Shown here: one piece after another, positions 43,649 to 60,260 of the stretch
Layout: each line of letters begins with the position of its first letter
Numbering within the stretch: position 1 is the first letter of the stretch
DNA from: Mastigamoeba balamuthi
Lineage: Eukaryota; Evosea; Mastigamoebida; Mastigamoebidae
Direction: 5' to 3'
Assembly: GCA_902651635.1 (NCBI GenBank)
Contig: CACRSC010000013.1
Span: forward strand, 820,887-884,886
Length of the DNA: 64,000 nt
Notes under the pieces: model-generated
What the model saw: only the letters and a program-made list of their open reading frames with translations
Told to the model about the DNA's origin: nothing
Databases searched by the model: none
Program-made: the position numbers and the translations under genes

Positions 43649-45524
43649 TCAGTTGGAGTTGCGCTGCTTGTCCCTGATGGCGATGAGCTTCTTCATCACG
43701 TGGTAAAGGTTCTGCGCCGGCGCGTCCTTCCTCCCGAACGAGTCGTGCAGCGTCATGTACAGCTCGAACAGCTCCTTGTACACCTTCTGCGCCTCGGGGT
43801 TGGGCTTGTACGTCGTCTCCTTCAGCCCCGCCATCACCCTGATCGCCTCCTCGCAGTTCTTGAACCCGTTCCCCGCCACGGCGCCAACGATGGCCGCCCC
43901 CAGCGCGCACGTCTGCGACGACTTGGCGATCTTCATCTCGCGCCCGATCACGTCGGCGTAGATCTGAACGATCAGCGGCATCTTCTCCGCCAGGCCGCCG
44001 CACAGGACCACGTCGTCGATCCCAACGCCCTTCTCCACGAACCTGTTGATGATCGCCAGCGCCCCGAACGCAGTCGACTCGAGCAGCGCCCTGAAGATCT
44101 CGGCGGGCGACGTCGACAGCGTCTGGCCCAGCAGCAGCCCAGACAGGACCTGGTCCACCAGCACAGTCCTGTTCCCGTTCCACCAGTCCAGAGCCAGCAG
44201 GCCAGACTGCCCGGGCGCCGACAGAGTCGCTCCCTTGATCAGGTCCTCGAAAGTCGCGCCGGCCCCAGGCCTGAGGGTCTTGACGTACCAGTTGAAGATG
44301 TCACCGACAGCCGACTGGCCGGCCTCGAGGCCGAGCATGCCGGGGATGACGCTGCCGTCGACCATGCCGCAGATGCCGGGGATCTCGAGGCCCGCGGAGT
44401 CGCGGGGCCAGACGGCGATGTCGCAGGTGCTGGTGCCCACGATCTTGACGAACCGGCCCTTGGCCACGCCCGAGCCCAGCGCGCCCGAGTGGGCGTCCAT
44501 GATGCCCACGCTCACGGGGATGCCCTCGCGCAGCCCGAACCTCTGGGACCACTCGGCGCACAGCACGCCAGCCTTCTCGCCGGCGCAGGCGGTGTGGTCG
44601 TAGAGCCTGCCCTGCCTGCGCATGTCGCCCAGCCGGGTGTCGAGCTTGTCGAGGAACTCGGCGTCGGGGAGGCCGCCCCACTCCTCGTTGAAGAAGGCCT
44701 TGTGGCCGGCGGCGCAGCGGCTGCGGACGATGCGGTGGGCGTCGTTGACGCCGATGAGGACGTTGGGGATCCAGTCAGACAGCTCGCCCCAGGTGTAGGC
44801 CTCGGCAAAGGTCGCGGGGTCCACGCGGGCGCAGTGCAGGATCTTGCTCCAGAACCACTCGGCGCTGTAGATCCCTCCGCACCTCGTCAGGTACTTGGGC
44901 CTCTCCGCCGCCGCCAGGCGAGTGATCTCCGCTGCCTCGTCGTGGCCCGTGTGGTCCTTCCACAGCCAGCTGCGAGGAGGGGAGGGGAGAGGGTGAGTGA
45001 GTGTGTGCGACGGGCGATTGCCTGTGCTGTGTCGCAAGAGGAAACCAGCAACCGACAGGCAACCAAAGACCCTGTGCCGAGGAGTCCTCTTCCGGTGTGG
45101 GGGGAGAGAGGAAGACCAGAGAAGGAGCCCAACACCCAGCAAGGACCAGGAAGAAAGGGAGAGGGAGGACGCACAACATGGCGCTGGGGTTGTCCTTGTG
45201 CTTGGGGAGCAGGGCCAGGGGCGCGCCGGTCTTGTCCATGGGCGCCGGGGTCGAGCCCGTGGCGTCGACGCCGATGCCGATGATCGACTTGGCCACCTCC
45301 TCGCCCGCCTCGCGGATCGCGTCCTTGACCGCCGCCGTCATCGACGACAGGTAGTCGGCGGGGTGCTGCCTGGCCACGTTGGGGTCGCGCTCGTCCACGA
45401 TCACCCCCATCTTCCCGCTGGGGTACCACCCCACTCCCGTCCCCACCTCCAGCCCGTCGCTGCACCGCGCGATCACCGCCCGCACGCTGTTCGTCCCAAA
45501 GTCGATCCCCAGGCTGTGTGCCAT
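43649..45524 (-). CDS. L-ribulokinase (FGGY family), copy 2
   Basis: Two exons (45175-45524, 43649-44969; 205-base intron) give 556 residues, a near-perfect copy of 39372-41247 in inverted orientation. The protein differs, where I compared it, at two neighbouring places: KTLRPGAGATF here, KTMRPGGGATF in copy 1. The stop is TGA here and TAA in copy 1, and the 3' flanks are unrelated from that point. The intron carries a few substitutions. Function as for copy 1: ATP-dependent phosphorylation of L-ribulose. It has its own promoter with the same GATA-type inverted repeat. There is no isomerase gene beside it, unlike copy 1. Confidence 0.92.
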
Positions 45525-46406
45525 CCTGCTGCGATGCTTGTTGCTGGGTGTTTCACTGCTGTGTTGCTTTTATATTTCTGAGCTGAGGTGCAGCGAATTT
45601 CTTCGGTGTCGATGGGATAAAAGATATTATCCGATGAGGGTGGTAAACGGTTTCGTCGGTGCTCGAATTGCAGATATTTGGCGATGAAGTGCGGGTTTTG
45701 CGACGAAATTCCCCTCAACTTAGCATTTCCTTGTTGTTTTTCCTCCACCCACAACAATTCTCTTCCATCGGGAATAATCGAGACGTGCGTTTTCGGCTCT
45801 TGTTGCCACCTTCAGGATCCAGATCGCTGGCGTGAGTGCCAACAGCGACCCAAAGTCCCCGAGGATCGCCCATTCCACTCTGCCATCCGGTCTTGGGCTG
45901 GCAGCCGGTCCGTCGTGGTGTGGAATGGATGTGATTCCGGCGCGTTGTGCATTTGCGCGGTCTGTGCCACGTGAGGAGGTCAACAGCGGGCGGCAACAGA
46001 GGTGTCTGCGCTGAGATGGAACTCGTCACTCCGTAGGTATCGATGGCCTCTCGGTTGACCATGTGTAGCCGGCCAGACCCGTCCCGTGGCTCAGCGCAAG
46101 GACCTCGTTGCCTGCGTTGATCTCTCCTGCTGGATCCTGGAACGCGGTGGCATCGCTAGGCGCCGCACAGGTCCAGTCCGGTGGCACGAGTAGGGACTGG
46201 TGCACAGCACGAGCAGGCGAAGCAGAGCCCATTTGTTATGTGCCGCTCCCGAACTGTCCCAATACCGTCTTAACCACTGGGACAGTCAAACAGGGCTCCT
46301 GATCTCACAGAATCGCATAGTCAGCGCACACATGCACCTTCGGGGAGGAGCAACGGTGTGATACAAACGCGTAAACGTTGTTTGGATCGGGCAGTGCGCG
46401 TGCGGA
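45525..46406. promoter_or_regulatory. Ribulokinase copy 2 promoter; relic of isomerase 5' end
   Basis: The promoter has a TATA-like AAATATAAAAG (reverse strand, about 45567-45577) and the inverted repeat at 45615-45632, followed by bases matching the copy 1 promoter (CGAAGAA, TTC, CTGCACCT). At 45765-45780, CCATCGGGAATAATCG repeats the 16 bases next to the isomerase start codon, but no ATG or coding frame follows. 45800-46406 holds no supported gene. Confidence 0.55.
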
Positions 46407-51671
<5,265 letters not shown>

Positions 51672-51893
51672 GGTGGCCCGCCCGTCGAATGTGTTATGCC
51701 GAAAGTTATATAAACTGGAACCATTTTCCGGTTTCGCAGTCCCGGTTCGGTTTTTTACAGTCCAAAACTGAAGATATTCGCAGCAGAGAATCAGGCGTAT
51801 CTATTTTTGGACCATCTGCCTGCGGCGCAGAACTGCTAACCCCGCCGGCCCCCGAACCCGTCCTTGGGGTTCTGTGCCCGCAGCAGCCTCCCT

Positions 51894-53894
51894 ATGGCAG
51901 CGAGGCTTCACCCCTACGTCCGCAAGCCCGATGCCGTGCGTCCACGCTCCTGTGGGCTTACTGGGGGGGGCCCTGTCCCGCCCTCCTGCGACTGGACTGG
52001 GGGGACCGACCGCAACTGCCCTGCCTGCGCAGGAGACCATCGTGATGATGAGCGAGGCAGAGGCGATGAGGCTGTTCCTGGTGCAGGAGAAGGGCCCGAC
52101 GTGCTTCGTGCTGGAGGACGAGAACGGCGGGAACCACCGCGTGAGCATCGGGTCGCTGCAGGAGTGCTCCACGTGCAGCTCGCAGTCGCGGCCGACGCTC
52201 TGCCCGCACATCCTCTTCGTCATGCTGCGCGTCTTCAGGCTCCCCAAGGGTGAGACACCTGCCGCGCGTCCCGGGGGAGGTGGTATGGGCGGGTGGCCTC
52301 CTCCTCAGCTCTGGCCTGCCCGCAGAGAACCCGATGGTGTACCAGGTGTCCCTGGTGGACGACGAGATAGAGAAGCTGCTCAGCGGCAGGACCAAGGACA
52401 TGCAGGCCCGCAGAGGGGCCAAGCCGCGCAGCGCGCCGAGCAGTGCGAAGCCGGCGGACTCTGGTAAGAAGCCCTCGTCCGCCGGCGGAGGCTCGCAGGC
52501 CAAGGTCCCCCAGAAGGTCCCCGAGCCGGGAGAGACCTGGTTCGGCACGCATTAGAGTGGGCACTGGTGTCAACTGACGTGGCTCCCGGCCATCCTCCGA
52601 CAGCCCCATCTGCCAGGACGAGATGGTGCAGGGCGAGGAGCTCACGTACTGCTCGCTGGGGTGCGGCAACAGCATCCACGTGTCGTGCATGAGGCACTAC
52701 GCGAGGCACCAGCAGTCGCAGGAGCTTGCGGTCAAGTGCCCGGTACGGTTGCGAGCTGCTCGCGAGCGTGACTGACGCTGCCGGCACAGCTGTGCAGGCA
52801 ACTGTGGGACGACATACCCCCGCCTGAGCGGAAGAAGCCCTCTGCGCCGACGCGGAGGCCCGACGCGCACTACGGGGTCACGTGCCACCTGTGCCACGAA
52901 CCGAACATCTCGGGCGTGAGGTATCGATGCGTGTACTGCACAGTGGGTATCTTCGCTCTCCATACGCGTCCTCAGCGGCGGTCCCCTCTCTGTGCTGCAG
53001 GATTACGATCTGTGCCAGGGGTGCTACAACATGAACGCGCACTCGCACCCGTTCCAGCAGAGAGCCACCCCGACCTCGGCCTGGGAGACCACGCCAGAGA
53101 GGAAGCCGCCAGCCCCATCGGAGAAGGCGGAGCTGAAGAACGGTGCGCTGCCGGACAGGGAGATAACCCAAGAGGACTACGACCTCATCCTCAAGATGGA
53201 AGAGCAGAGGCCCGACTTCGAGGCGAGGCACCCTCTGCTAGCGACCCGCCTGGGATCGGAGGTTGCCAGCCTGCAGCCCTCGTTGATGTCGAGCCCCCGC
53301 GGGCCCGAGAGCCTCGAAGGGTCGCTCGCGTGGTCGTCGGACCCCACGTCGGAGAAGTCGCACTCACCGAGCTCGTCGGACAGGGTCCAGCACGCACCTG
53401 CAGCGCCTCCACCGCCACCGGCCCCGCCGCTGCCGCAGAACCCGGTCAGCGGGCAGGCCAAGCACATCTCTGCGCCGCTGCTGCTGCGGGGCAACGGGAG
53501 TCTCAAGCGAGGCCACTGGAGGAGAATGCAGGACGCGCCTGTCGGTGGCCACGGGCAGCAGGAGATGGCCGCAGTCGTCATTGCCGGGAATGCCGCCATC
53601 AGCCCGCTCTCGTCGAGCGGCGGCTCTCTCGGGGTGCCGCAGACCGAGCGGAGGGCCGAGCACCACGCGGAGCACGAGGCAGCCGGGGGACCCCAGACAG
53701 AGCGGAGAGCAGAGAAGCGCGGAGAGATGTTCCCTCCGATCCACCCAGTGGCCACTGCCGGTCCCCGGAACCCGCGCCTCAAGCAGCACACGACCAACCC
53801 GCAGAACTGCAGAACGCTGCCGCGAAACCACCCCGCCGGCCTCAGCCAGCTGATCCCGCGAGGGCACAGGATCGGGCAGCTCCCAGACACGTGA
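51894..53894 (+). CDS. ZSWIM2-like E3 ubiquitin ligase (SWIM-RING-ZZ)
   Basis: Six exons (51894-51935, 52033-52249, 52326-52539, 52604-52742, 52790-52942, 53001-53894) give 552 residues. Order: a SWIM zinc-binding domain (CSTCSSQSRPTLCPHILFVM), a RING finger (ETCPICQDEM, CSLGCGNSIHVSCMRHYARH, VKCPLCRQLW), a ZZ finger (YGVTCHLCHEPNISGVRYRC with YDLCQGCYNM and HPF), then about 280 low-complexity residues. This order is that of ZSWIM2/MEX, a RING E3 ligase linked in mammals to sperm and apoptosis. The second RING found in mammalian ZSWIM2 is not visible. Intron 3 (52540, GTTCGG) restores ETCPIC exactly. It converges with the CCCH-Nudix gene, 50 bases apart. Confidence 0.85.
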
Positions 53895-53944
53895 TTGCAC
53901 CCGGCACGCGCCTTAGAGCTATTTCAATTGAATTGGAATGTAAA

Positions 53945-54837
53945 CTACACAGCATGTGCTGCATCCGCACCGAGTGCCGCGATTGCCCGGGCAACGAGCC
54001 CGCCCCGGAGCACCGTGGAGGCGAGGAGCGACAGCTGGGGCACGCCGGGCGCAGGGTCCTTCCTGGCGGCCTCGTCCAGCGCGACCCACCTGAGCTCCGC
54101 GGCCTCGACGCCCAGCGGCGCTGCGCCCGAGGACACGAGCCCAGCGAACAGCCCGGGCAGGTCGTCAGCAGCGGCCGGCGCCTCGCACACGTAGAGGGCG
54201 TACTTGGCCGAGGGCACCCACACCACGGGGCCCCTCAGGGCGCCGGCGTAGAGCGCCAGGGCGCCGCTCTCGCGCAGCAGCCGCCCGGTCTCCTCGTGCA
54301 GCTCGCGCACCGCCGTGTGCGCAGGGCCGCAGTCCCTCGCGTCGATCTTGCCCCCGAGCAGGTTCAGCTTCAGCCCGCGCCCTCCCCCGCCCGCGTGCTC
54401 CACGCTCATGACTGCCGAGCCAGTCAAAGTGCTGTGAGTCGCTTGGCCCAGCCGGCCCAACGCACGGAGAAGCGGCGGGAGGCCTGCTGGGCGACGGCGG
54501 ACGAGCAGGACGCCAGCAGCGCGGTACCCGAGGGCGTCCGGGGCCGCAGCGCGCTCTGGACGTAGGCCCGTGGCGTCACGGGCGCGCTGGACCGCGGCAC
54601 GGAGCAGCCCAGGGCGCCGTACAGCGGGGCGACCTCGTGGAGGTGTGGGCACGAGGGGCCCAGCGCGCAGCAGCCGCACAGGTACGACGGGCAGCAAGCA
54701 ACGACGGGCGGGCAGGGGCGCGGCGCGGCCTTGGCTCGGGTCGGCCGACGCGGGGCAGCGGCGGCGCTCGCGGGGTGGACGCGAGTGGCCGCGTAGTAGA
54801 ACGCGAGCCGCGCGGCTTCCGGGTCAGCCAAGACCAT
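53945..54837 (-). CDS. CCCH zinc finger plus Nudix hydrolase
   Basis: Two exons (54528-54837, 53945-54411; 116-base intron GTACCG...CAG) give 258 residues. Near residue 50 the Cys/His spacing is C-x8-C-x5-C-x3-H (within ACCPSYLCGCCALGPSCPHLH), the pattern of RNA-binding CCCH fingers. The second half carries a Nudix box: GGKIDARDCGPAHTAVRELH then EETGRL, where the usual first Glu is Asp. Nudix enzymes cleave nucleoside diphosphates linked to another group, and those on RNA remove caps. The finger suggests an RNA substrate, but this is inference. The intron was chosen because it links the two frames in phase; an unspliced alternative would lose the finger. The paired GATA-type motif at 54860-54877 lies about 25 bases before the start. 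Confidence 0.68.
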
Positions 54838-55014
54838 TTTTGAACCACCCCGCGACACAATATCGGGAAAAGATACCAGGCATGACGTTGCGCTGGCGTC
54901 ACGGGGAACGACAGTCTCCAGTAGCCCGTGGCCCTGTCAGCATTGTTTCTATGTGTTGGGACTGTGTGCCGCAGAACTGTGCATGACGATTCACACCCGT
55001 CCGCCCCAGCACAC

Positions 55015-56282
55015 TCAGAACAGAGCCAGAACCGACACCGCTACGGAGGCGGCGACGGCGGGAAGGGCCGACGGCACGCCGGACTCTGCGGATTCCCAGA
55101 TGTCCTGGGCGTAGGGGTCCGTGCCAGTGCCCATAGCCACGCTGTGGAGCGCGCTCTGCTGCCCGGGCTTGAACCTGACCACGACCTTGTGGACCTTGAT
55201 CTCGCTCTCGGGGACGCCGAACGCCCTGCCAAATTGCCTGGCCACGCGCCGTGTGGCCGGGTCCGCGTCGGCGACGGCCGTCCCGTCGGCGGAGATGTTG
55301 ACGGCGGCCCTTCCGCGCTTGGATACGTAGAGGGCGGAACCCCTGAAGGAGGACCAGACCTGCGTTGACGAGCCCGTGATCAGCGCGCGGTCAGAGACCT
55401 TGGCCCCGACGCTTATGTAGTGCATGACGATGTCGATCGACGTGGTCGTGTCCCTGTACGGGTACTTCCTGAATGTGACGGCGATTGTCATCGCGCCGGG
55501 CCCGACGATGGACTCGCCGTAGACGACCATCATGGGGTGCTCGGACATGTAGTACTCTAACCATAAGGTAGTCGCGTTGGGGTCGGACCAGTTGGACTTC
55601 CCGATGAGGAACCACTTCTTCAAACCGTCGAACCGGGTCGTTACGTTGCTCCTCCACGACATCCCCCCGTGCTCGCCCGTGGGGTCGTCGAACAGCGGCT
55701 GCTCCGACACCTTGTTACCGTGGGTGTCCGTCTCGAGCATCGTGGTGAACGTGCCGGCCATGAAACACGTCGACCTGTTGAAGGTGACCGACTCGCGGCC
55801 CCGCCAGCTGCACGTTGTGTGAACCACCGTTCCAATCCGGCAATGGGAAGGTAGCGCCAAATATGACGTACAAGGCTGCATCGAACGCCGACTGCCAGTA
55901 CCCGAACGCGCCGTAGGGAACGCCATTGACCCCACCAACTGCAACTGGCTGGTTGGGTGTCCCTCCAACCGACAAGGAGAAAAGCGTGGAAAACCGAAAG
56001 AGCGCGACTGACGGGGGGCGGTGTGGTGTGGGGACGGGACGCACAGCCCCACCTGATGTCGGTGTTGGCGGAGAAGCCAGCGTCGAGGTCGAAGATGTGT
56101 GCCGCTGCGCCAGCCTTGACCGAGTAGAAGGAGACGTTGGGCTGGCCGAAGCGCCTCACGAGCATCCCGACGCTGCGGTGCTCGGCGTGGGCGTCCCACG
56201 AGAAGTTCCTGACACCCATATCGACACCACCGCTGCACGAGGCAGCGACGGCTAGAGCGAGGAGCACAAGGAGGCTCTTCAT
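55015..56282 (-). CDS. Large secreted GPI-type surface protein
   Basis: Three exons (56045-56282, 55872-55938, 55015-55807) give 365 residues. A signal peptide (MKSLLVLLALAVAASCSGG) is followed by a beta-rich body with potential N-glycosylation sites (NFS, NVS, NRS, NVT, NWS, NAT, NIS). The end is hydrophobic (ALPAVAASVAVSVLALF) with no charged tail, as for GPI anchoring. I recognise no family; phrases such as ANTDIRWG, MLETDTHGN and GPGAMTIAVTF suggest a lectin-like or coat protein. The exon 2 acceptor is uncertain: a second AG 28 bases earlier would add a few residues. The exon 2 donor GTACGT is canonical. Confidence 0.62.
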
Positions 56283-56655
56283 GTGGGTGGCGTGCTGTGT
56301 CTTGCTTGCTGGGTGTGTGAGTGTGTGGTCACAAGCAAGGAAGATTCTGGGGGGTGGGCTTCTGCTGAATCTCGGTTTCTTTTTTCTCTTACAGCCGTTT
56401 CATTCTGCAACCCGATTGGCGTGTTGTGACGCTTCTCACCAAAGGCGGATGGATACCCTTCAGCATGACTACTCCGCCTTTCGATACTGAGCGGTTGTTT
56501 ACTGTTTTTCTTGTAAGCGGCTCAATTAAGCGGCTCAGAGCCTTGTAGTCCTTACGTTGCGCTAGTTCACGCCACTCGGCGCTGTCACCGCAGCAGGCCA
56601 TCTGGTGTGCGCGTCGTCGATCATCGCCAGCGTCTTCTCCTGAGGTCGCGGCGCG
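56283..56655. other. Intergenic with one short open frame
   Basis: On the reverse strand 56389-56601 reads MACCGDSAEWRELAQRKDYK and so on for 70 residues. It could be a small gene or a first exon (a GTAAGG donor follows codon 15), but no partner exon is evident. The rest is the promoter side of the surface-protein gene. Confidence 0.3.
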
Positions 56656-57975
56656 TTAGTAGCCGAAGTGCGCGGCGCAGGACAGCCGACGTACGTCCGC
56701 CGAAGGGAAGTGCTCCTCGAACCAGTCGTAGACCCCCGCGTACGACTCGAGGTCGTTGAAGGCCCGCCGGTCCGCTCGGCACGCGTGCACGGCGTCCATC
56801 ATGTGCATCAGGTGCATCTGCGCCAGGCCGAACTCGACGCCGTACTGCACGCTGAGCCTCAGCCAGTCGCGCGCGCACTCGTAGGGCGTCCGCGCGTAGC
56901 CGAGGAACATGGCGGGGTTCCTGAGGATCCCGTTGGCCGACATCACCCCGCACGCCCCCGTGGCGTCGAGCACCGACGTCGCCTGCTCGAGCGTGAAGAC
57001 GCCGCCGTTGGCGATGACGGGCACGTCCACCGACTCCCTGACGAGCTTGATCGCCGCGTAGTCCGCGGGCTCGCGGTCGCGCTGGTCCTTGAGGCGCCCG
57101 TGCACCGCGATGAGCGCGGCGCCCGCGTGCTGGGCGCGCCTGGCGAGCTCGACCGTCTGCCGCAGGTCGCGCCTGACGCGGATCTTGATCGAGACGGGGC
57201 GTGCGAAGGGGCCGCAGGCAGAGGACGCCTCTCGCACCATGTCCGCGACGAGCTCGGGACGCACGAGGAGAGCGGCGCCGTCGCCCTGGCTGTTGACCCA
57301 GTGCTGGGGGCAGCCGCAGTTGAGGTCCACCATCGCGCAGTCGCTGCGGTAGTCACGCGTTCGGACGCTTCAGTGCGAGCAACTGCGAGGCAGAAAAACA
57401 CGGGAATGGTGTTGTGCAATGCGGCCTCCTCACCGAGCGACAGCTGCGGCGGCGATGGCGAACGTGGTGGGCTCGTGGCAGGCAAACTGGACGACCAGCG
57501 GCGAGTCGACTGCAGCATGGCCGGTGATCGGAGGGAGAGGATCTTATAGTGAGATGATGACATCACGGTGTGCATCTGCGTGCATCTTCGGGTATCTCCG
57601 AGCTGTGTGCAGGGCGAGGAAGTGGGAGTGGGGGGAGGGAAGGGGAGGGAGAGAGGCAGGCAGAGGCACGGACGGTCGTTGGTGGTGAGCTCCGCATCGC
57701 GTGCGCGCCCGCTGCGGTCGAAGCTGTCGGCCATGATCATGGGGGAGTAGACGACGTTGCACCCCCACCTCCGGCACAGCTCCCTGAACGGCAGCCTGCG
57801 GGGGGGGCAGGACCACAGCACAAAGACGACGCCTCTCGTGTGAGACACGGCCCCAGAAGAGGTGGAGGAGGGGGGGCTGGGCTGCTTGTCGAGCGCACTT
57901 GCTGAAGCGGACCATGGGTGCCGCGACCTTGAGGGGGACTCGGTCCTCGATGAGGCGGAAAATCGGGTTTTCCAT
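56656..57975 (-). CDS. DUS4: tRNA-dihydrouridine synthase, Dus4 type
   Basis: Four exons (57899-57975, 57674-57795, 57434-57509, 56656-57343) give 320 residues, close to human DUS4L (317). Motifs: KVAAPMVRFSKLPFREL, YSPMIMADSF, VVQFACHEP, DLNCGCPQHW with the catalytic Cys, SIKIRVRRD, LIAVHGR, IANGGVF, GVMSANGILRNPAMF. The enzyme uses FMN and NADPH to reduce uridines in the tRNA D loop; Dus4 acts at positions 20a/20b in yeast. The first three exons are short; the exon 2 donor is either GTCCGT (57673, used here) or GTGCCT two bases on, and only the first keeps phase. It is divergent from Ras. Confidence 0.88.
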
Positions 57976-58368
57976 CAGGGCAAAAAAGACTGAAAAGGGG
58001 GTGCGCAGGAACCCCACAAAAACAGCGCCGCCCAGGCAGTGCCGACCGCGCGCGCGCGCGCCGAGAAGGGAGATTTCTGCTGCCGGATCAGAGAGATACT
58101 TTATCAAGCGCACCACGTCAGATTAAGTGAAACTGCACTATAACCGCACGTCGCACTTAACCACCAGTCTCTGCGCACGGCCAAACTCCCTCACAATTTC
58201 CCTGCTCAGGCACGCAGTAGTGTGGGCCCACCCGGTCACCCCGCCCCTCCCTGACGCGGCTCCCCGGGCGCAGATCCGCGTGGAACTCAGCGAGGAGAGC
58301 GTAATTTGGCTGCAGTGCGAGTGAACAGAGAGGGCGGTGTGTGCACACAGAGAGACAAGCAAGCGGCA
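57976..58368. promoter_or_regulatory. Divergent promoter, Dus4 / Ras
   Basis: This 393-base gap lies between two divergent housekeeping genes. A CG-dinucleotide run lies at about 58048-58060. No TATA box or GATA pair is seen. Confidence 0.4.
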
Positions 58369-59417
58369 ATGTCGATAGAGTACAAGATCGTCGTCGTGGG
58401 CGCGGGCGCCGTCGGCAAGAGCGCGCTGACGGTGCAGTTTGTGCAGTCGCACTTCATAGACGAATACGTGCGCCTCCCGCGCCCCCCGCCGTCGCCGGCG
58501 CGCGCGCGCGGTGGCTCCAATTGCCTTTATTAGTTTTCGCATCCTGCGCGGTGTCTGCGAGAGAGAGCGAGTGCTGCCCTCGCCTGTCTTTTTGCCTTGG
58601 AGAGACTGACACGCACCGCCCCCTCAAGGACCCCACCATCGAGGACTCGTACCGCAAGCAGGTCGTCATTGACGACGCCCCGGCGTGCGTGGCACCACCC
58701 CCCAACCCCAACCCCCCACCCCCCCTTGTCCTCGCGGCAAACGCAAACCCCCACCGGCACCGACAACGGAGAGACAACCCCCCACCACCACCACCCGAAT
58801 TTGCTCAGCGGGGCTAACAAAACGAGCAGAGGGGGGGGGGGTGTCAAGTGTGGGAGAATTTCAAGCCAACCACCGCCCACCCCGCTTAAGGCGACATTTC
58901 GCTGACGGCCGTTGTGCACACTGCGCTCTCGCTGACCTGCAGGTGCGTGCTCGACATCCTGGACACGGCGGGGCAGGACGAGTACAGCGCGATGCGCGAC
59001 CACTACATGCGCACGGGCCAGGGGTTCCTGGTGGTCTACAGCGTGGGCTCGCGGCGCACGTTCCAGGAGGTCACGGCCTTCCGCGAGCAGATCATGCGCG
59101 TCAAGGACACGGTGGCCCCCGCCATCGTCCTCGTCGGCAACAAGATCGACCTGCCCGTCACCGAGCGCGAGGTCACGACGGCCGAGGGCAAGGCGCTGGC
59201 GACGCAGTACAAGTGCCCGTTCATCGAGACGTCGGCCAAGACGCGCATCAACGTCGACGAGGCCTACTACGAGGTCGTCCGCGAGGTGCTGCGCAGGGAG
59301 CGCGAGGCCGGCGGCAGCGGCGCGGCCGCGGGCAAGGGCGGCAAGAAGAAGTCGGGCAAGTTCATGTCGAGGCTCAAGCACATGCCGGGCAACGTTGAGA
59401 AGTGCAGCGTGATGTAA
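58369..59417 (+). CDS. Ras-family small GTPase
   Basis: Three exons (58369-58467, 58629-58684, 58943-59417) give 209 residues. All Ras motifs are present: P loop GAGAVGKS, effector region [23 protein letters not shown] with the catalytic Gln, NKID, ETSAK, a polybasic tail ([14 protein letters not shown]) and a CAAX box CSVM, whose Met favours farnesylation to the inner plasma membrane. The residue matching human Gly13 is Ala. Introns interrupt at IDEY/DPTIED and PA/CVLDIL. Introns 1 and 2 are 161 and 258 bases; the second contains long C runs. The first acceptor is CTCAAG rather than CAG. Likely a core signalling switch; regulators are unknown. Confidence 0.93.
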
Positions 59418-60059
59418 CTGGACGCTCTCTGTGCTCCCTTCGCTTCCCGCACCCCTGTTTGTTTTTAGTGATTTTTTAGTGCTCTCCAAACATTGCCGAC
59501 ACCTGCCATGGTCTTCTTTGCATATCGGGCCGGCCTGCGCGATGCTCGGACGGCCTCTGTGGAACTGCAGCAGAACGGGGGCGTTGCGTGTGCGGTTCAA
59601 GCAACGGCGAAACACGGAGCACAGGGCAAGTCGTTGTGGTTGTGACCCGGGTGGGGAATCTTCGGTATTTCCACAACCACCAACCGCACTCAAGTCGCGA
59701 GGAGTGCACTGCGAGGACCAGCCTGATGGCACATCACCGTGGCCATCGTGTTGCGGGTGCCGGGTGCTCCCTGTGAGGTTGCTTCCCCGTGTACAAGAAT
59801 TGGCTAGCTCATTAGCATAGATGTGTACCTGGTCGTACACGGGACATATTTTGTTCACGAAAAATCCTGAGAAAGGGCTGGGAAAATTCTTGATGGACAC
59901 AAGCTGGGAATTTACTGTGAGAGTGCATGAGAGCGTCCATAAAATAATTAAAATATATATCACAGAAATCCAAATCTTTCTTATTTAGTGCTTCTTGGGC
60001 ATGTTCAGGGACCCTGATGGGCAACCACAATGTCTTTTCTTGTAAGGCTCAGTGACCAG
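59418..60059. other. 3' flank of Ras and boundary of accessory DNA
   Basis: GC content falls across this stretch. I see no coding frame with support and no RNA gene. Confidence 0.5.
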
Positions 60060-60260
60060 ATAGCCAGTTCTCTGCTTCACCTACCTGCTGTGGCACGAGC
60101 TGCTGCTGTGATGCCTGTTGCTGCTGTGGCATGAGTTGCTGCTGCATATTAAGCTGCTGCTGCACCTGCTGTGGTGATGACACCTACTGCTGAATCATCT
60201 GCTGTGATGTCATATGCTGATGTGTCTCTGGCAACACCTGCTGCAGTGACTGTTGCCCTG
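60060..60260. repeat. CTG/CAG-rich low-complexity tract
   Basis: Imperfect CTG/CTGTTG triplets recur through about 200 bases. Read on the reverse strand they encode mostly Gln (QQLVPQQ, MPQQQQASQQQ) with stops at each end and one TAG inside. It may be part of a decayed Gln-rich exon; no complete gene can be drawn. Confidence 0.55.

Noticed and set aside
43574-45283. Forward open frame of 569 codons
   Set aside because: Antisense to ribulokinase copy 2 and mirrored by the same frame antisense to copy 1.
60060-60260. Gln-rich protein gene on the reverse strand
   Set aside because: Only repetitive CAG-type codons, a stop inside and no flanking coding context.
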